A DNA stretch of 64,000 bases from Luteimonas sp. RC10 (GTDB lineage: Bacteria > Pseudomonadota > Gammaproteobacteria > Xanthomonadales > Xanthomonadaceae). The position numbers were made by a program, and so were the translations under genes. The stretch lies in assembly GCF_014192745.1 (NCBI RefSeq), contig NZ_JACHYJ010000006.1:246517-310516 (forward strand). The letters are read 5' to 3'. The notes below the pieces were generated by a model. That model was not told the DNA's origin. It was given only the letters and a program-made list of their open reading frames with translations, and searched no databases. Within the stretch, counting starts at the first letter, position 1; the number at the start of each line of letters is the position of its first letter. Shown one piece after another: positions 1-8,254 of the stretch.

Positions 1-32
1 AGAGGGGGAGCAAGCAGCCACGGAGGACAGCA

Positions 33-656
33 ATGATGATGGGGACCCTTCCGAAGGTCTGGGACGCGTGCGACAAGATCAGGCACGCTATCGTGCGTGG
101 GCGATTCGTCCCAGGGCAGCGTCTGGAACCGGCCACATTGGCCGATGAGCTCACCACCAGCCTCACCCCGATCCGGAATGCGCTGTATCGGCTGAGCGGC
201 GAACGCCTGGTCGATGCGCATTCGCGAGACGGCTTCTACGTGCCCCTGCCTACCGAGGCCGCCCTGCGCGAGCTCTACGACTGCATGGAAGAGCGGCTGC
301 TGACCTGCCTGGCCCGTGGCGCCTTGCCCGGTGACAGACCGTACAAGCGCCCCACCCCACACGATGGCGCCGCCGAGGCGACGTGGCGGCTGTTCGACAC
401 CATTGCGCTCAAAACGCGCGTTGTCGAGACGCGGTACATCACCCAGCAGGCCAACGACCGACTCGCGCCGATCCGTGTTGCCAAGCGCAGCCTGTTTCCC
501 GACGCACACGCCGAACTGGACGAGCTGATCACCGCTTGGGAACACGCCGACATCCCACGCTTGGAACGAAAACTGCGCGCATACCACGCTCGCCGCATCG
601 ACCGCGTACCGGACATCGTGGAGCTTTTGAACGAAACGCGCCACGCGCCGCACTGA
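33..656 (+). CDS. GntR-family transcriptional regulator at the edge of the lasso cluster
   Basis: A 207-residue protein with an N-terminal winged helix-turn-helix of the GntR type: residues about 10-70 contain IRHAIVRGRFVPGQRL followed by LADELTTSLTPIRNALYRL, the typical GntR/FadR spacing. The rest is an alpha-helical effector-binding or dimerisation region resembling FCD domains but poorly conserved. The start is the first of three consecutive ATG codons, 6 bases after a GGAGG at 22-26. The gene lies 154 bases upstream of the lasso precursor in the same direction, and two inverted repeats in that gap are candidate operators. I infer that it controls the lasso genes. Its ligand cannot be read from the sequence. 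Confidence 0.82.
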   Translation: MMMGTLPKVWDACDKIRHAIVRGRFVPGQRLEPATLADELTTSLTPIRNALYRLSGERLVDAHSRDGFYVPLPTEAALRELYDCMEERLLTCLARGALPGDRPYKRPTPHDGAAEATWRLFDTIALKTRVVETRYITQQANDRLAPIRVAKRSLFPDAHAELDELITAWEHADIPRLERKLRAYHARRIDRVPDIVELLNETRHAPH

Positions 657-697
657 GCGGAGTGCGCGATGCACCGCAATTTGCGGGTGCGCATCAC

Positions 698-719
698 ACT
701 TCCAGGGAATTCTGGAAGT
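698..719. promoter_or_regulatory. Inverted repeat, candidate GntR operator
   Basis: ACTTCCAG-N6-CTGGAAGT is a perfect 8-bp inverted repeat. It lies between the GntR gene and the lasso precursor, about 90 bases before the precursor ATG. Its dyad symmetry and position suit an operator for the adjacent regulator. There is no T-run after it, so it is not a terminator. The assignment to the GntR protein is inference. Confidence 0.45.
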
Positions 720-771
720 ACACAACGAAAATCATTTGAGAACACAAGGCAGGCGCTTCAACACTGGCTGT

Positions 772-790
772 GTCATGGGACGTCCATGAC
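772..790. promoter_or_regulatory. Second inverted repeat in the lasso precursor leader region
   Basis: GTCATGG-N5-CCATGAC is a perfect 7-bp inverted repeat, ending 20 bases before the precursor ATG and just upstream of its ribosome-binding site (AGAGAGGA, about 796-803). It could be a second operator or a 5'-UTR stem that tunes precursor expression. No experimental or family evidence chooses between these. Confidence 0.3.
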
Positions 791-810
791 GCAGAAGAGA
801 GGAAGCCATC

Positions 811-951
811 ATGAACTCGAACGACAACATCCGTGACGCCACGACGGAAGAGGTGATCGTGCTGGGTATCGCCAGCATCGAGACCCAGGGCATCGACCTG
901 GGTTTCGAACCGGTCGGCCGGACCCCGATGGCGGGGATCTCTGAAGAGTGA
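811..951 (+). CDS. Lasso peptide precursor (A gene), predicted 7-residue ring
   Basis: A 46-residue precursor peptide. The start ATG follows a purine-rich AGAGAGGA. The leader (residues 1-26) ends in Thr25-Gln26, giving the conserved Thr at position -2 that lasso leader peptidases and cyclases need. The predicted core is GIDLGFEPVGRTPMAGISEE (residues 27-46), with Gly1 as ring nucleophile. Asp3 is too close, and positions 8 and 9 are Pro and Val, so Glu7 is the only plausible acceptor, which predicts a seven-residue macrolactam ring. The C-terminal GISEE resembles the tails I recall from proteobacterial lasso precursors such as the xanthomonins, which are trimmed to shorter products. The B and C enzymes follow directly, which makes the assignment strong. 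Ring size and mature length are inference. Confidence 0.92.
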   Translation: MNSNDNIRDATTEEVIVLGIASIETQGIDLGFEPVGRTPMAGISEE

Positions 952-957
952 GCGATA

Positions 958-988
958 GAGGCGCACCTAACGGTGCGCCTCTTTGCTC
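958..988 (+). terminator. Intergenic hairpin between lasso A and B genes
   Basis: A perfect 10-bp inverted repeat (GAGGCGCACC at 958-967, loop TAAC, GGTGCGCCTC at 972-981) is followed by TTTGCTC. It begins 6 bases after the precursor stop codon and ends before the B ribosome-binding site. It would act as a partial terminator or mRNA-stabilising stem, giving more precursor than processing enzymes. Proteobacterial lasso clusters are known to carry such A/B hairpins. Confidence 0.7.
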
Positions 989-1001
989 AAGGGGGTCTAC
1001 G

Positions 1002-1679
1002 ATGGCGCTTCATCTGCGCAGTGATCTGTCCCACTGCCAAGTGGATGGCAAGCTGGTGTTTCTCGATGTAGCGAAGGACCACTACTTTCGTTTGTCGGAA
1101 GCACTGGAGCGACGCTTTCTCGCCTATCTCCGTGACGATTGCAGCGCCGCTGATACGGCAAGATTGGTGGATGCGGGTCTACTCATTGTCGGCGAGGCGC
1201 CTGCATCGTCTGAACCAAAATATGCTCGTTCCCCCGTCAGACGAAGTGCGATGGAACAAGCGCAGTTCGTTCTGCACGCGACCGTGCTGGAACGACTGGA
1301 CACAGTGCGGACCGTGACCCTCTCCCAGCTGGCCCTAAAGACGCAACCTCTGGCCTACGTGCTATCGGCGCTCGAAGTCGAACGTGAGCGACGGATGGTC
1401 CTTATCCCAGCCCCTCAACAGAATCGAGATGACGAGGCGTACATCAAAGCGACGGCTGCTTTTCTGGCGGCCCGGCCGTACGCACCGATCGAAACCCGCT
1501 GTCTCGTCGACTCGATTGCTCTCATCCGATTTTTGGCCAGGCGCCGCCTTCCTGCGGACCTGGTGTTTGCCGTGACCGGCACGCCATTCTCGGCGCACTG
1601 CTGGGTCCAGGTCGGCGACCTGGTGCTCAACGAGACCCTGGGCAACACGCAGGCCCACACGCCAATCCGGGTGGTGTGA
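1002..1679 (+). CDS. Lasso peptide B protein: RRE (PqqD-like) plus transglutaminase-like leader peptidase
   Basis: A 225-residue bifunctional maturation protein. Residues about 1-75 resemble the PqqD-like RiPP recognition element that binds the leader peptide (LVFLDVAKDHYFRLSEALERRFL). Residues about 85-225 are the transglutaminase-like cysteine peptidase that removes the leader. The catalytic triad is visible as Cys167 (TRCLVDS), His199 (AHCW) and Asp206 (VGDLVLNE). The chosen ATG follows AAGGGGGT at 989-996. An in-frame GTG at 948 overlaps the precursor and would put the hairpin inside the gene, so it is less likely. The stop overlaps the C start as TGATG. The fused B1-B2 form is usual in proteobacteria. 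Confidence 0.9.
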   Translation: MALHLRSDLSHCQVDGKLVFLDVAKDHYFRLSEALERRFLAYLRDDCSAADTARLVDAGLLIVGEAPASSEPKYARSPVRRSAMEQAQFVLHATVLERLDTVRTVTLSQLALKTQPLAYVLSALEVERERRMVLIPAPQQNRDDEAYIKATAAFLAARPYAPIETRCLVDSIALIRFLARRRLPADLVFAVTGTPFSAHCWVQVGDLVLNETLGNTQAHTPIRVV

Positions 1680-3424
1680 TGAGCTTCCGCTTCCTAGCAG
1701 TGGTTGACCCCGCCGGAAACATGAGCGCAGAGGCCGTGATGCAATGGGAAGCAGCGCTTGGTGATGCCCATATGTATCGCCAACTCGTGTCGGCAACCTT
1801 GGTCGTACTTGCCTCCGAGCGAACACCTTCCATGCTGCTTGCCGATGGCAGCCTCCTTCTCGGACATGTGTTCTCGAAGGAGGGATTGCGCATCCAGGAT
1901 GCGCGCCAGTTTCCTGCGTTCAAGGACGCGACGGAAGCACGGAGGCATCTCATCGAACAGTACTGGGGCCCCTATCTGCTCGTACAAGCCGATGACGAAC
2001 GTGGCGGCGTCACGGTGCTGCGCGAGCCCTCGCCGCATAGCGACGTGAGTTGCTTCTACGGTTTGCAGGACGGCGTGGGCTTCGTCACCTCGGATATCGC
2101 CCTGGCGGAACGCATTGGCCTCTATCGCCGCCAAATCGACTGGGATGCCATTCTTCGTCGTCTGGCGTTCCCGCAACACAAGAGCGCCCACACCGCGCTT
2201 GCCGGCGTTCACGAGCTTCTGCCGGGTCAGGCCCTACGCCTGCAAGGATCCGAAGCCACCACATCGCAGATGTGGACGCCGTGGACCTTCGTGACGCCGG
2301 ATGCAAGACACCGCAATGCAAACGGCGCAGCGGCGGACGTGCGGCAGGCGGTGTCGACCGCGACAACAACGCTGGTAAGCATCGACCACGCCATCCTGCT
2401 CGAACTGTCCGGCGGTCTCGACTCGTCCATCGTCGGTACATCCTTGCGGGGGACCCACACCCCGATCGTCTGCACCTCCCTCGTCACGACAGTGCCCGGG
2501 GCGGATGAGCGCGCGTACGCGATCCAGATTGCCAATCAACTTGGCGTCGAGCTTCATACCGAGACACTCCACATCGACGACGCCACGTTCGAATTCGACG
2601 TGCATCCGCAATGCACCGTGCCCAGGGTCGGCGTGCTCCAACATGCCGTGGACCGGGTCATGCTTGCGGCGGCCGCACGCCACGGCATCGACGCCTTCTT
2701 TTCCGGCGGCGGGGGCGACACCATCTTTTGCGCATTGGACACAGCGGCCCCGGCTGCCGATGCCATGCGCGTGCGGGGCCCAGCTGCAGGCGTGGCCGCC
2801 GTACGGGATCTGGCGACGCTGCATCAGTGCACGCTATGGAAGGCCGGCCGCCTGGCACTGCGGAAGCTCCGGCGCGCAGCTGGCGCAGATCGCCCACCCG
2901 ACAGCAGCTTCCTGCCGCCAGGCATCGATACACCAAACACCGGTCCCCATCCCTGGGCAGTCGCACCGTCGGACGCCCTGCCCGGGGACATGGAACGGAT
3001 TCGCAGCCTTGCCATCTGCCAGGCCTATCGCGACAGCCTGGCGCGCGGCGAGGCGTTCACGATGCGGATGCCTCTACTCGCGCAGCCGGTCGTGGAGGCC
3101 TGCCTACGCACACCGACCTGGATGTGGATCGCGGGCGGCAAGAACCGCGCCGTTGCGCGAGCGGCATTCGCGGATCGCCTGCCGCCCGACATCCTCCACC
3201 GTCGCAGCAAAGGCACCTTCATGAGCTATCTGGGTGCGGTGTACACACGTAATCGAGCGCCGATGCGCGACTTCCTGCTGCAGGGCCGCCTGCAGCAGGA
3301 AGGCCTGCTGGATACGACAGCAATCGCCGAGTTCATGCGCCACGACAGCCCAGAACGTGGAGAGGCCTTCACCCGCATCTTCGACCTGTGCATGGTCGAG
3401 AACTGGGTCCGGCATCAACCCTAA
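1679..3424 (+). CDS. Lasso peptide macrolactam synthetase (C protein, asparagine synthetase B-like)
   Basis: A 581-residue ATP-dependent cyclase that activates the ring-closing acidic side chain by adenylation and joins it to the core N-terminus. The asparagine-synthetase ATP-pyrophosphatase signature SGGLDSS is at residues 244-250. The N-terminal region is glutamine-hydrolase-like but lacks the catalytic Cys2 of true asparagine synthetases, as in other lasso cyclases, so the enzyme should not use glutamine. The start is the ATG that overlaps the B stop by one base; a GTG one codon upstream is also in frame. The last four bases overlap the convergent isopeptidase gene. The order A-B-C is the standard lasso core. 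Confidence 0.92.
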   Translation: MSFRFLAVVDPAGNMSAEAVMQWEAALGDAHMYRQLVSATLVVLASERTPSMLLADGSLLLGHVFSKEGLRIQDARQFPAFKDATEARRHLIEQYWGPYLLVQADDERGGVTVLREPSPHSDVSCFYGLQDGVGFVTSDIALAERIGLYRRQIDWDAILRRLAFPQHKSAHTALAGVHELLPGQALRLQGSEATTSQMWTPWTFVTPDARHRNANGAAADVRQAVSTATTTLVSIDHAILLELSGGLDSSIVGTSLRGTHTPIVCTSLVTTVPGADERAYAIQIANQLGVELHTETLHIDDATFEFDVHPQCTVPRVGVLQHAVDRVMLAAAARHGIDAFFSGGGGDTIFCALDTAAPAADAMRVRGPAAGVAAVRDLATLHQCTLWKAGRLALRKLRRAAGADRPPDSSFLPPGIDTPNTGPHPWAVAPSDALPGDMERIRSLAICQAYRDSLARGEAFTMRMPLLAQPVVEACLRTPTWMWIAGGKNRAVARAAFADRLPPDILHRRSKGTFMSYLGAVYTRNRAPMRDFLLQGRLQQEGLLDTTAIAEFMRHDSPERGEAFTRIFDLCMVENWVRHQP

Positions 3425-5568
3425 CCGCCATCATCATCGCGTTTGGCCGCAACCGGCAACCCCGCCTTCATCGCCCGCCAGTGCGCGTACTGGGCGCGCT
3501 TCGCCGGGTTCGGGTCCTCCACACCCCTTAGCCAGAAGCGGAACCAGTCCAAGTTGCGCTCGTACACCGCCAGCTTGTGCTTAGGCTGGAACTTCTGGTG
3601 CGGCTCGTGCGGAAAGACGTACAGGTCCGCCCGACCCTCGCGCATCAGCGGTACGGCATAGTCCAACGAATGGATGTACTCCTGCTCCGGCAGCTGCATC
3701 AGGATCGGCGCACGGATGCGGTCCAGGTTGAACAACGGCGAGAACTGGCGCCACCGCTCTGGCGTTTCTTCCGGTGCTCCCAGCTGCCACCCTGCCTGTA
3801 GGCGCGTTGGGAAGGCATCGCCGAAGTTGCTGAGCAGCAGGTGATACAGCGGTGACAGCCCCAGAGAGCTCACTGAGGCAGCCGTCAACACCTGCGAGTG
3901 CGTGACCGTCCACATGGTGATTTCCGACCCCAGGCTCAGCCCGCCCATGCCCACGCGTTCGGGATCGATTTCGCCCTGGGCCGCCAGCAGCGCGACCACG
4001 CTTTCGACGGCAGACCGCCCCTGCTCGTACTGCTCGACGCCATCCTCCCTCGACGGCGCCAGGGTGATGCACAGCGCGGCAATGCCGTCCTGCGCCAGTG
4101 AGGCGAAGGGCAGTTCCTCACCCAGACCGCCGCGCACGAACCCTTTACACCAGTAATAGCTGACGAACAGCGGCGGCAGCCCCGGCCCCGCATGACGCGC
4201 CGGATAGAACTGCCCCGTGAATTCCTGGCCATTGGCATCCGTCCACCGCAGCAGCCGCACCCGCGTGGCGGCCATGTCGGCAGTCAATGCAGGATTCGGG
4301 TCGAACAGTTCCACGCGTGCACCACTATCGATATCGATCCGTTCCAACCTGGGTGGCCGGTCCGCCTCGGCCACCACGCAGGCCAGGGTCCTTGTGGAGA
4401 CGCCGCAGTCACTGGGCATCAGGCGCACCCCGCCATTCACCAACCCCCGGCTGCGCACGACCGGGTGCACCGCCCCTGTCTCCACGTTCCAACGATGGAT
4501 CGATTGCGCATGCCCCTCACTGGACGCCTCCACGGTGAACAGCACTTCGTCCGTTCCTGGGCGCCATTGCACCGCATTGATCACCCCGCTGGCGCAGGCC
4601 TGCGCTTCGCACAGGACCGGAATGCGCGCCCGCGCGTGCGGCAGCACGGCCAGCGCCGTCCCTGGCCTGTCTCGCAGGCCGTTGCGCTCGCCTATGCGTG
4701 TGATCAACGCGATGCGGCGGCCCGCAGGCTCTGGCCGCACCAGGTGGACATCGCCATACCCGGGCGCAAGTTCCACGTTAGCAAGCGGCGCCGACGGCAT
4801 CCGATCAGGTTCGAGGTCGCGCCGCTCGCGCGTGATCAGGTCCAACGCCGTCCAACGATCCGGCACATCGTCGAGCAGCGGGTAGCGGAGGACTTCGTTA
4901 TCTTTGAGGCGCTGCGTGGCCAGGCGCCCATCCACATAGCCGGACCGGAACACCGGCTGGCCCAACGGCACAGTCCGATCGATACGGACGCCCCGCTCGT
5001 ATTCCGCCTGCTCCGCTGCCAGCACGACCTCCCGCGGCGCGCCCACGCTGTAGTGCAGTTCCCCGCCATCCGCGCTCAGCGTGAAAGCACGGACATCGGC
5101 TGGGCCTTGCGTCAGCACCTCGGCACCCGAACCATCCGCAGCGGCACGCCACACGTCGACCCGGCCGTCCAGCAACGCCCGGTAGTAGATCCAGCGCCCA
5201 TCGGGCGACCACACCGGCGGCGCCGGGATCGACAGCCCGGCTTGCTCCCGTAGCGGCGTGCCGCCGTCCGCAACCCGCAGCGGTGGCGAAGCGCCATTCA
5301 GGCCTTGGACGTACCAGACCGAATCGTAGGTATTGCGCTCTACCGTGGGTTGCTCGATCCGGTAGGCCACAGAACGGCCATCGGGCGAGACCGCGACACC
5401 GCTGAAGTCCGCGACCTCCACCAGCCGACGCGGCGAGATTGCATCGGCCGGCGCAGCGCCGGCCCAGGCAATCAGTACGGCCACGACTGTCCACGCCCAT
5501 CGGCGTGTTGCCGGCCCTGTGCAAGCCGTCCGACACACGTTGTGCAGGTTCATCGTCGTGCCGACCAT
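3421..5568 (-). CDS. Secreted lasso peptide isopeptidase (S9 prolyl oligopeptidase family)
   Basis: A 715-residue alpha/beta-hydrolase with an N-terminal signal peptide (hydrophobic WTVVAVLIAWAGAAPADA, cleavage probably before ISPRRL). A beta-propeller-like region precedes a C-terminal hydrolase domain. The nucleophile motif is GGLSLGS, and a conserved late His lies in FPHEPHQKF. Enzymes of this type in proteobacterial lasso clusters cut the isopeptide bond and linearise the threaded peptide after uptake. The start is chosen at the ATG overlapping the TonB-receptor stop as TAATG, 8 bases after a GAGG; TTG 5574 and ATG 5553 are alternatives. It is translationally coupled to the receptor, which supports a shared import-and-degrade role. 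It overlaps the end of the cyclase gene by four bases, tail to tail. Confidence 0.88.
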   Translation of the reverse strand: MVGTTMNLHNVCRTACTGPATRRWAWTVVAVLIAWAGAAPADAISPRRLVEVADFSGVAVSPDGRSVAYRIEQPTVERNTYDSVWYVQGLNGASPPLRVADGGTPLREQAGLSIPAPPVWSPDGRWIYYRALLDGRVDVWRAAADGSGAEVLTQGPADVRAFTLSADGGELHYSVGAPREVVLAAEQAEYERGVRIDRTVPLGQPVFRSGYVDGRLATQRLKDNEVLRYPLLDDVPDRWTALDLITRERRDLEPDRMPSAPLANVELAPGYGDVHLVRPEPAGRRIALITRIGERNGLRDRPGTALAVLPHARARIPVLCEAQACASGVINAVQWRPGTDEVLFTVEASSEGHAQSIHRWNVETGAVHPVVRSRGLVNGGVRLMPSDCGVSTRTLACVVAEADRPPRLERIDIDSGARVELFDPNPALTADMAATRVRLLRWTDANGQEFTGQFYPARHAGPGLPPLFVSYYWCKGFVRGGLGEELPFASLAQDGIAALCITLAPSREDGVEQYEQGRSAVESVVALLAAQGEIDPERVGMGGLSLGSEITMWTVTHSQVLTAASVSSLGLSPLYHLLLSNFGDAFPTRLQAGWQLGAPEETPERWRQFSPLFNLDRIRAPILMQLPEQEYIHSLDYAVPLMREGRADLYVFPHEPHQKFQPKHKLAVYERNLDWFRFWLRGVEDPNPAKRAQYAHWRAMKAGLPVAAKRDDDGG

Positions 5569-7955
5569 TACCAATGCCTCGATACAGAAACGTTGAAGTA
5601 CCGCCCGATCGCCGAGAAGTTGGTCGCGTCGTAAGGCGGCACCAGATAGGGCGTAAGCACCGTCGTGTCATGCAGCGGCGGCGACCGGTTGAACAGGTTC
5701 TGCACGGATATGCCAAGCACCCAATCACGAAGGAGAGGGCCCTCCCCACTCGACGCGTAGCGCAGCGTCGTGTCCGCCGTCGTGAACGAGGCCGTCTTTT
5801 CAAAGGCCGCCACGTTCTCCACGCCCTGCCGGTAGTTGGCAAAGACCGAGGCGGACAGGCCGCCGCGCGCCCAGACCGTACCGACCCTGCCCGTCAGCTT
5901 CGAGGGGTTGTGGAGCGTGCCCGCCAGGTCGAAGTCGGCACCGGTCGTCTGCTGGGTGCTGGAAAGCCAGCTCGCCGCACCGCGTACCGTCAGCCGCCCA
6001 CCGCCCAGGTCGAATCCGTAAGACCCGGACAGGTCCAGGCCGCGGATGCGCTGTCGGGAGACATTGGTGTAGTACGCATGCACCAGCGCCACGACGTTGC
6101 TGGGGTCGTACGGCTGGCCGATGTAGTTCAGGAACGTGCTGCCGGCAATGGCTGCCGCCTGCTGCTCTGCGCTCGGCGCATAGGTGACGAACTCCGCGAA
6201 CGCCGGATTGCGCAACGCCTGCGAGGTGGGCGTGATGGGGGCCACCACGCGGTCGGTGTAGTCGATGTCGAACCAGGTCAGCTCGGCTTCCAGCCCAAGC
6301 ACCGCGGCTGGGTGGAACGCTAAGGATGCGGTCCAGGTGCGGGCGCGCTCTGGACCGAGATCCGGATTGCCGCCATCCAGCAGCAGCACGGTGGCGTTCG
6401 GGGCATATCCGCTGCCGCCATAGGCTGCCGCGTAGCTGTAGCCCGCCATGCGCTGCCGGTTGAGCTGGAACAGCGTTGGGGCCTTGAACGAGCGTCCCCA
6501 CGAGGCCTTGAGCGTCACATCCGCGACCGGGCTGTAGACCGCGCCAAGCTTGGGGGTCAGCACGCTACCGAAGCTGTCGTAGTCTTCGTAGCGTGCCGCG
6601 CTCGTCAGCGCCAAGCGCTGGCCTGGGCCGTCCCCGCCCAGCACCGGCACCTGTAGTTCGGTGTACGCGAACTTCGCGGCCTCATCGCCCTCGATCGCAA
6701 CCTTGTGGGTGACCTGGTTGTACTCAAGGAAGCTGTTCTCGCGCCGCCCCGCACCGATCGCGACGCGCACGTCTCCGGCCGCCAACGCAAACAGCGGGCC
6801 CTCAACGCTCACCTCGTAACTGCTGCCCTCATTGCAGTAGCAAAGCTGCGTGCGTTGCAACACTGCGCCGGTGTCCGGCAAGGTGATGGACTGCGCGTGA
6901 TCCAGCCGACTTCTTGAGCGGGTTGCCCCGACCGACAGCGTCCAGTCCTTCGGCAGGAAGACATCGAGTCTGGGCGACAGCAACGTGGCCGTGGACTCCG
7001 GCGTGGCCTGGATGGAGACGTTGCTGAGGTTGTCCTGCGCCCCATACGCCTGGCCCCGCTCTGTACGGAACGCGTCGACGCGCAACTCCGCATGGCCGCC
7101 CACCGCCTGGGACAGGCTGACCAGCCCGCTGCGCAGATCGCTGCCCGGGTACAGCGTGTAGGGCTCGCGCAGCAACTGCGTATATACCCGCTGCCGGGCG
7201 TAGATGGGATCGGCCGTCACATCCTTGTAGGTGACGATCACCCCGCCGGTGGACCAAGCGTGGCCGGCGGTCGCGCTGTACTCGCGCGTGGTGAGCCCGC
7301 CCTCGTCCGCCGCCCCGTAGCCGGCACCGAGAGTGATGCCCTCGAAGTCCCGGCGAAGAATGACGTTGCCAACGCCCCCGACCGCATCGGATCCGTAGAT
7401 GGCCGACGCGCCATCGGCGACGACCTCGATGCGCTCCACCGCCTCCACCGGAATCGCGCTGATGTCCACCGCTTGCGAGATGCCGTCGTAGGCCATGCGT
7501 CGGCCATTGAGCAGCGTCAACGTGGCATCCGCCCCCAGACCGCGCAGATTCAATGCCGAGCCCCCACTGAGATTCGTGTTCTGGGCACCGGCGCCAGAGA
7601 CCGTGAACGGGATGACGCCGGGGTTCTGCCCACCCCCGAAGTTCTGCGGAATGCTGCGGATCACCTCGCCCAGATCCGCAAAGCCCTCTTCTTGGATGCG
7701 CTCGCTACCGATCGTCAGCACCGGCGAAGGCGTCGCGCCGCCGCGGATGCGGGTGCCGGTGACCAGGATGGTGTCGAGTTGCTTCGCGTCGGCTTCAGTC
7801 CGCCTGCTGTCCTTGTGCGGATCACTGTCGTGGCTTTGTTGCGCGGCCGATGGCGCGGAAAGGACTGCCATGACTGCCGCAATTGCGAACGCGAGCCCGC
7901 TTGGGCGCTGCCTCCCCCTCCATCGACAGCCTTTCCAGCTCGTTCTTTCCGTCAT
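5568..7955 (-). CDS. TonB-dependent outer-membrane receptor of the lasso cluster
   Basis: A receptor of about 795 residues. The chosen ATG gives a typical signal peptide (SGLAFAIAAVMAVLSAPSAAQQ). A TonB-box-like LDTILVTG is followed by a plug domain (VLTIGSERIQEEGFADLGEVIRSIPQ and, later, LNLRGLGADATLTLLNGRR) and a long beta-barrel ending in an aromatic residue (SRHW). The frame is open a further 95 codons upstream, but that stretch looks non-coding. By analogy with isopeptidase-type lasso clusters it imports the mature lasso peptide, possibly with cargo, for cleavage by the adjacent isopeptidase. No FecI/FecR pair accompanies it, so its induction probably depends on the XRE or GntR regulators. 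Its exact substrate is inference. Confidence 0.88.
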   Translation of the reverse strand: MTERTSWKGCRWRGRQRPSGLAFAIAAVMAVLSAPSAAQQSHDSDPHKDSRRTEADAKQLDTILVTGTRIRGGATPSPVLTIGSERIQEEGFADLGEVIRSIPQNFGGGQNPGVIPFTVSGAGAQNTNLSGGSALNLRGLGADATLTLLNGRRMAYDGISQAVDISAIPVEAVERIEVVADGASAIYGSDAVGGVGNVILRRDFEGITLGAGYGAADEGGLTTREYSATAGHAWSTGGVIVTYKDVTADPIYARQRVYTQLLREPYTLYPGSDLRSGLVSLSQAVGGHAELRVDAFRTERGQAYGAQDNLSNVSIQATPESTATLLSPRLDVFLPKDWTLSVGATRSRSRLDHAQSITLPDTGAVLQRTQLCYCNEGSSYEVSVEGPLFALAAGDVRVAIGAGRRENSFLEYNQVTHKVAIEGDEAAKFAYTELQVPVLGGDGPGQRLALTSAARYEDYDSFGSVLTPKLGAVYSPVADVTLKASWGRSFKAPTLFQLNRQRMAGYSYAAAYGGSGYAPNATVLLLDGGNPDLGPERARTWTASLAFHPAAVLGLEAELTWFDIDYTDRVVAPITPTSQALRNPAFAEFVTYAPSAEQQAAAIAGSTFLNYIGQPYDPSNVVALVHAYYTNVSRQRIRGLDLSGSYGFDLGGGRLTVRGAASWLSSTQQTTGADFDLAGTLHNPSKLTGRVGTVWARGGLSASVFANYRQGVENVAAFEKTASFTTADTTLRYASSGEGPLLRDWVLGISVQNLFNRSPPLHDTTVLTPYLVPPYDATNFSAIGRYFNVSVSRHW

Positions 7956-8185
7956 AGAAGAAAGCCAACGCGATGCGCCCAATGCCCCGCTAAGGCACTC
8001 CACAACGTCTATCTGCGCACTCAAACCATTCTCAAAGGCAAAGCTCCGCCCGCTACCTACCGTGTCCCAAGGCATCTGACATCTTCCGTTGCTGGTCGGT
8101 GCGTCCACGTACGCCGGCATTTCGGGGGCGCCGTCGCGACTGCGCTGCTGGCTGGTGGTCACACCCAAGGACGCCCCGGTCCGAG

Positions 8186-8206
8186 CATATCCGATTTTCG
8201 GATATG
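8186..8206. promoter_or_regulatory. Perfect palindrome in the TonB receptor/XRE divergent promoter region
   Basis: CATATCCGA-TTT-TCGGATATG is a 9-bp perfect inverted repeat, 48 bases upstream of the XRE gene and in the roughly 300-bp divergent region (7956-8254) that must also hold the receptor promoter. Short spacing and perfect symmetry fit a homodimeric XRE-type operator. I see no other gene in this gap. It could also fold as an RNA stem, but no T-run follows. Confidence 0.5.
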
Positions 8207-8254
8207 TGAAAAGCAGATTCATGGTCTGCGTAGACATCAACGGAGGGAAAGCCC

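Noticed and set aside
948..1001. A GTG at 948 as an upstream start for the lasso B protein.
   Set aside because: It overlaps the precursor stop and places the A/B hairpin inside the coding region; ATG 1002 has a good ribosome-binding site and matches the conserved N-terminus.
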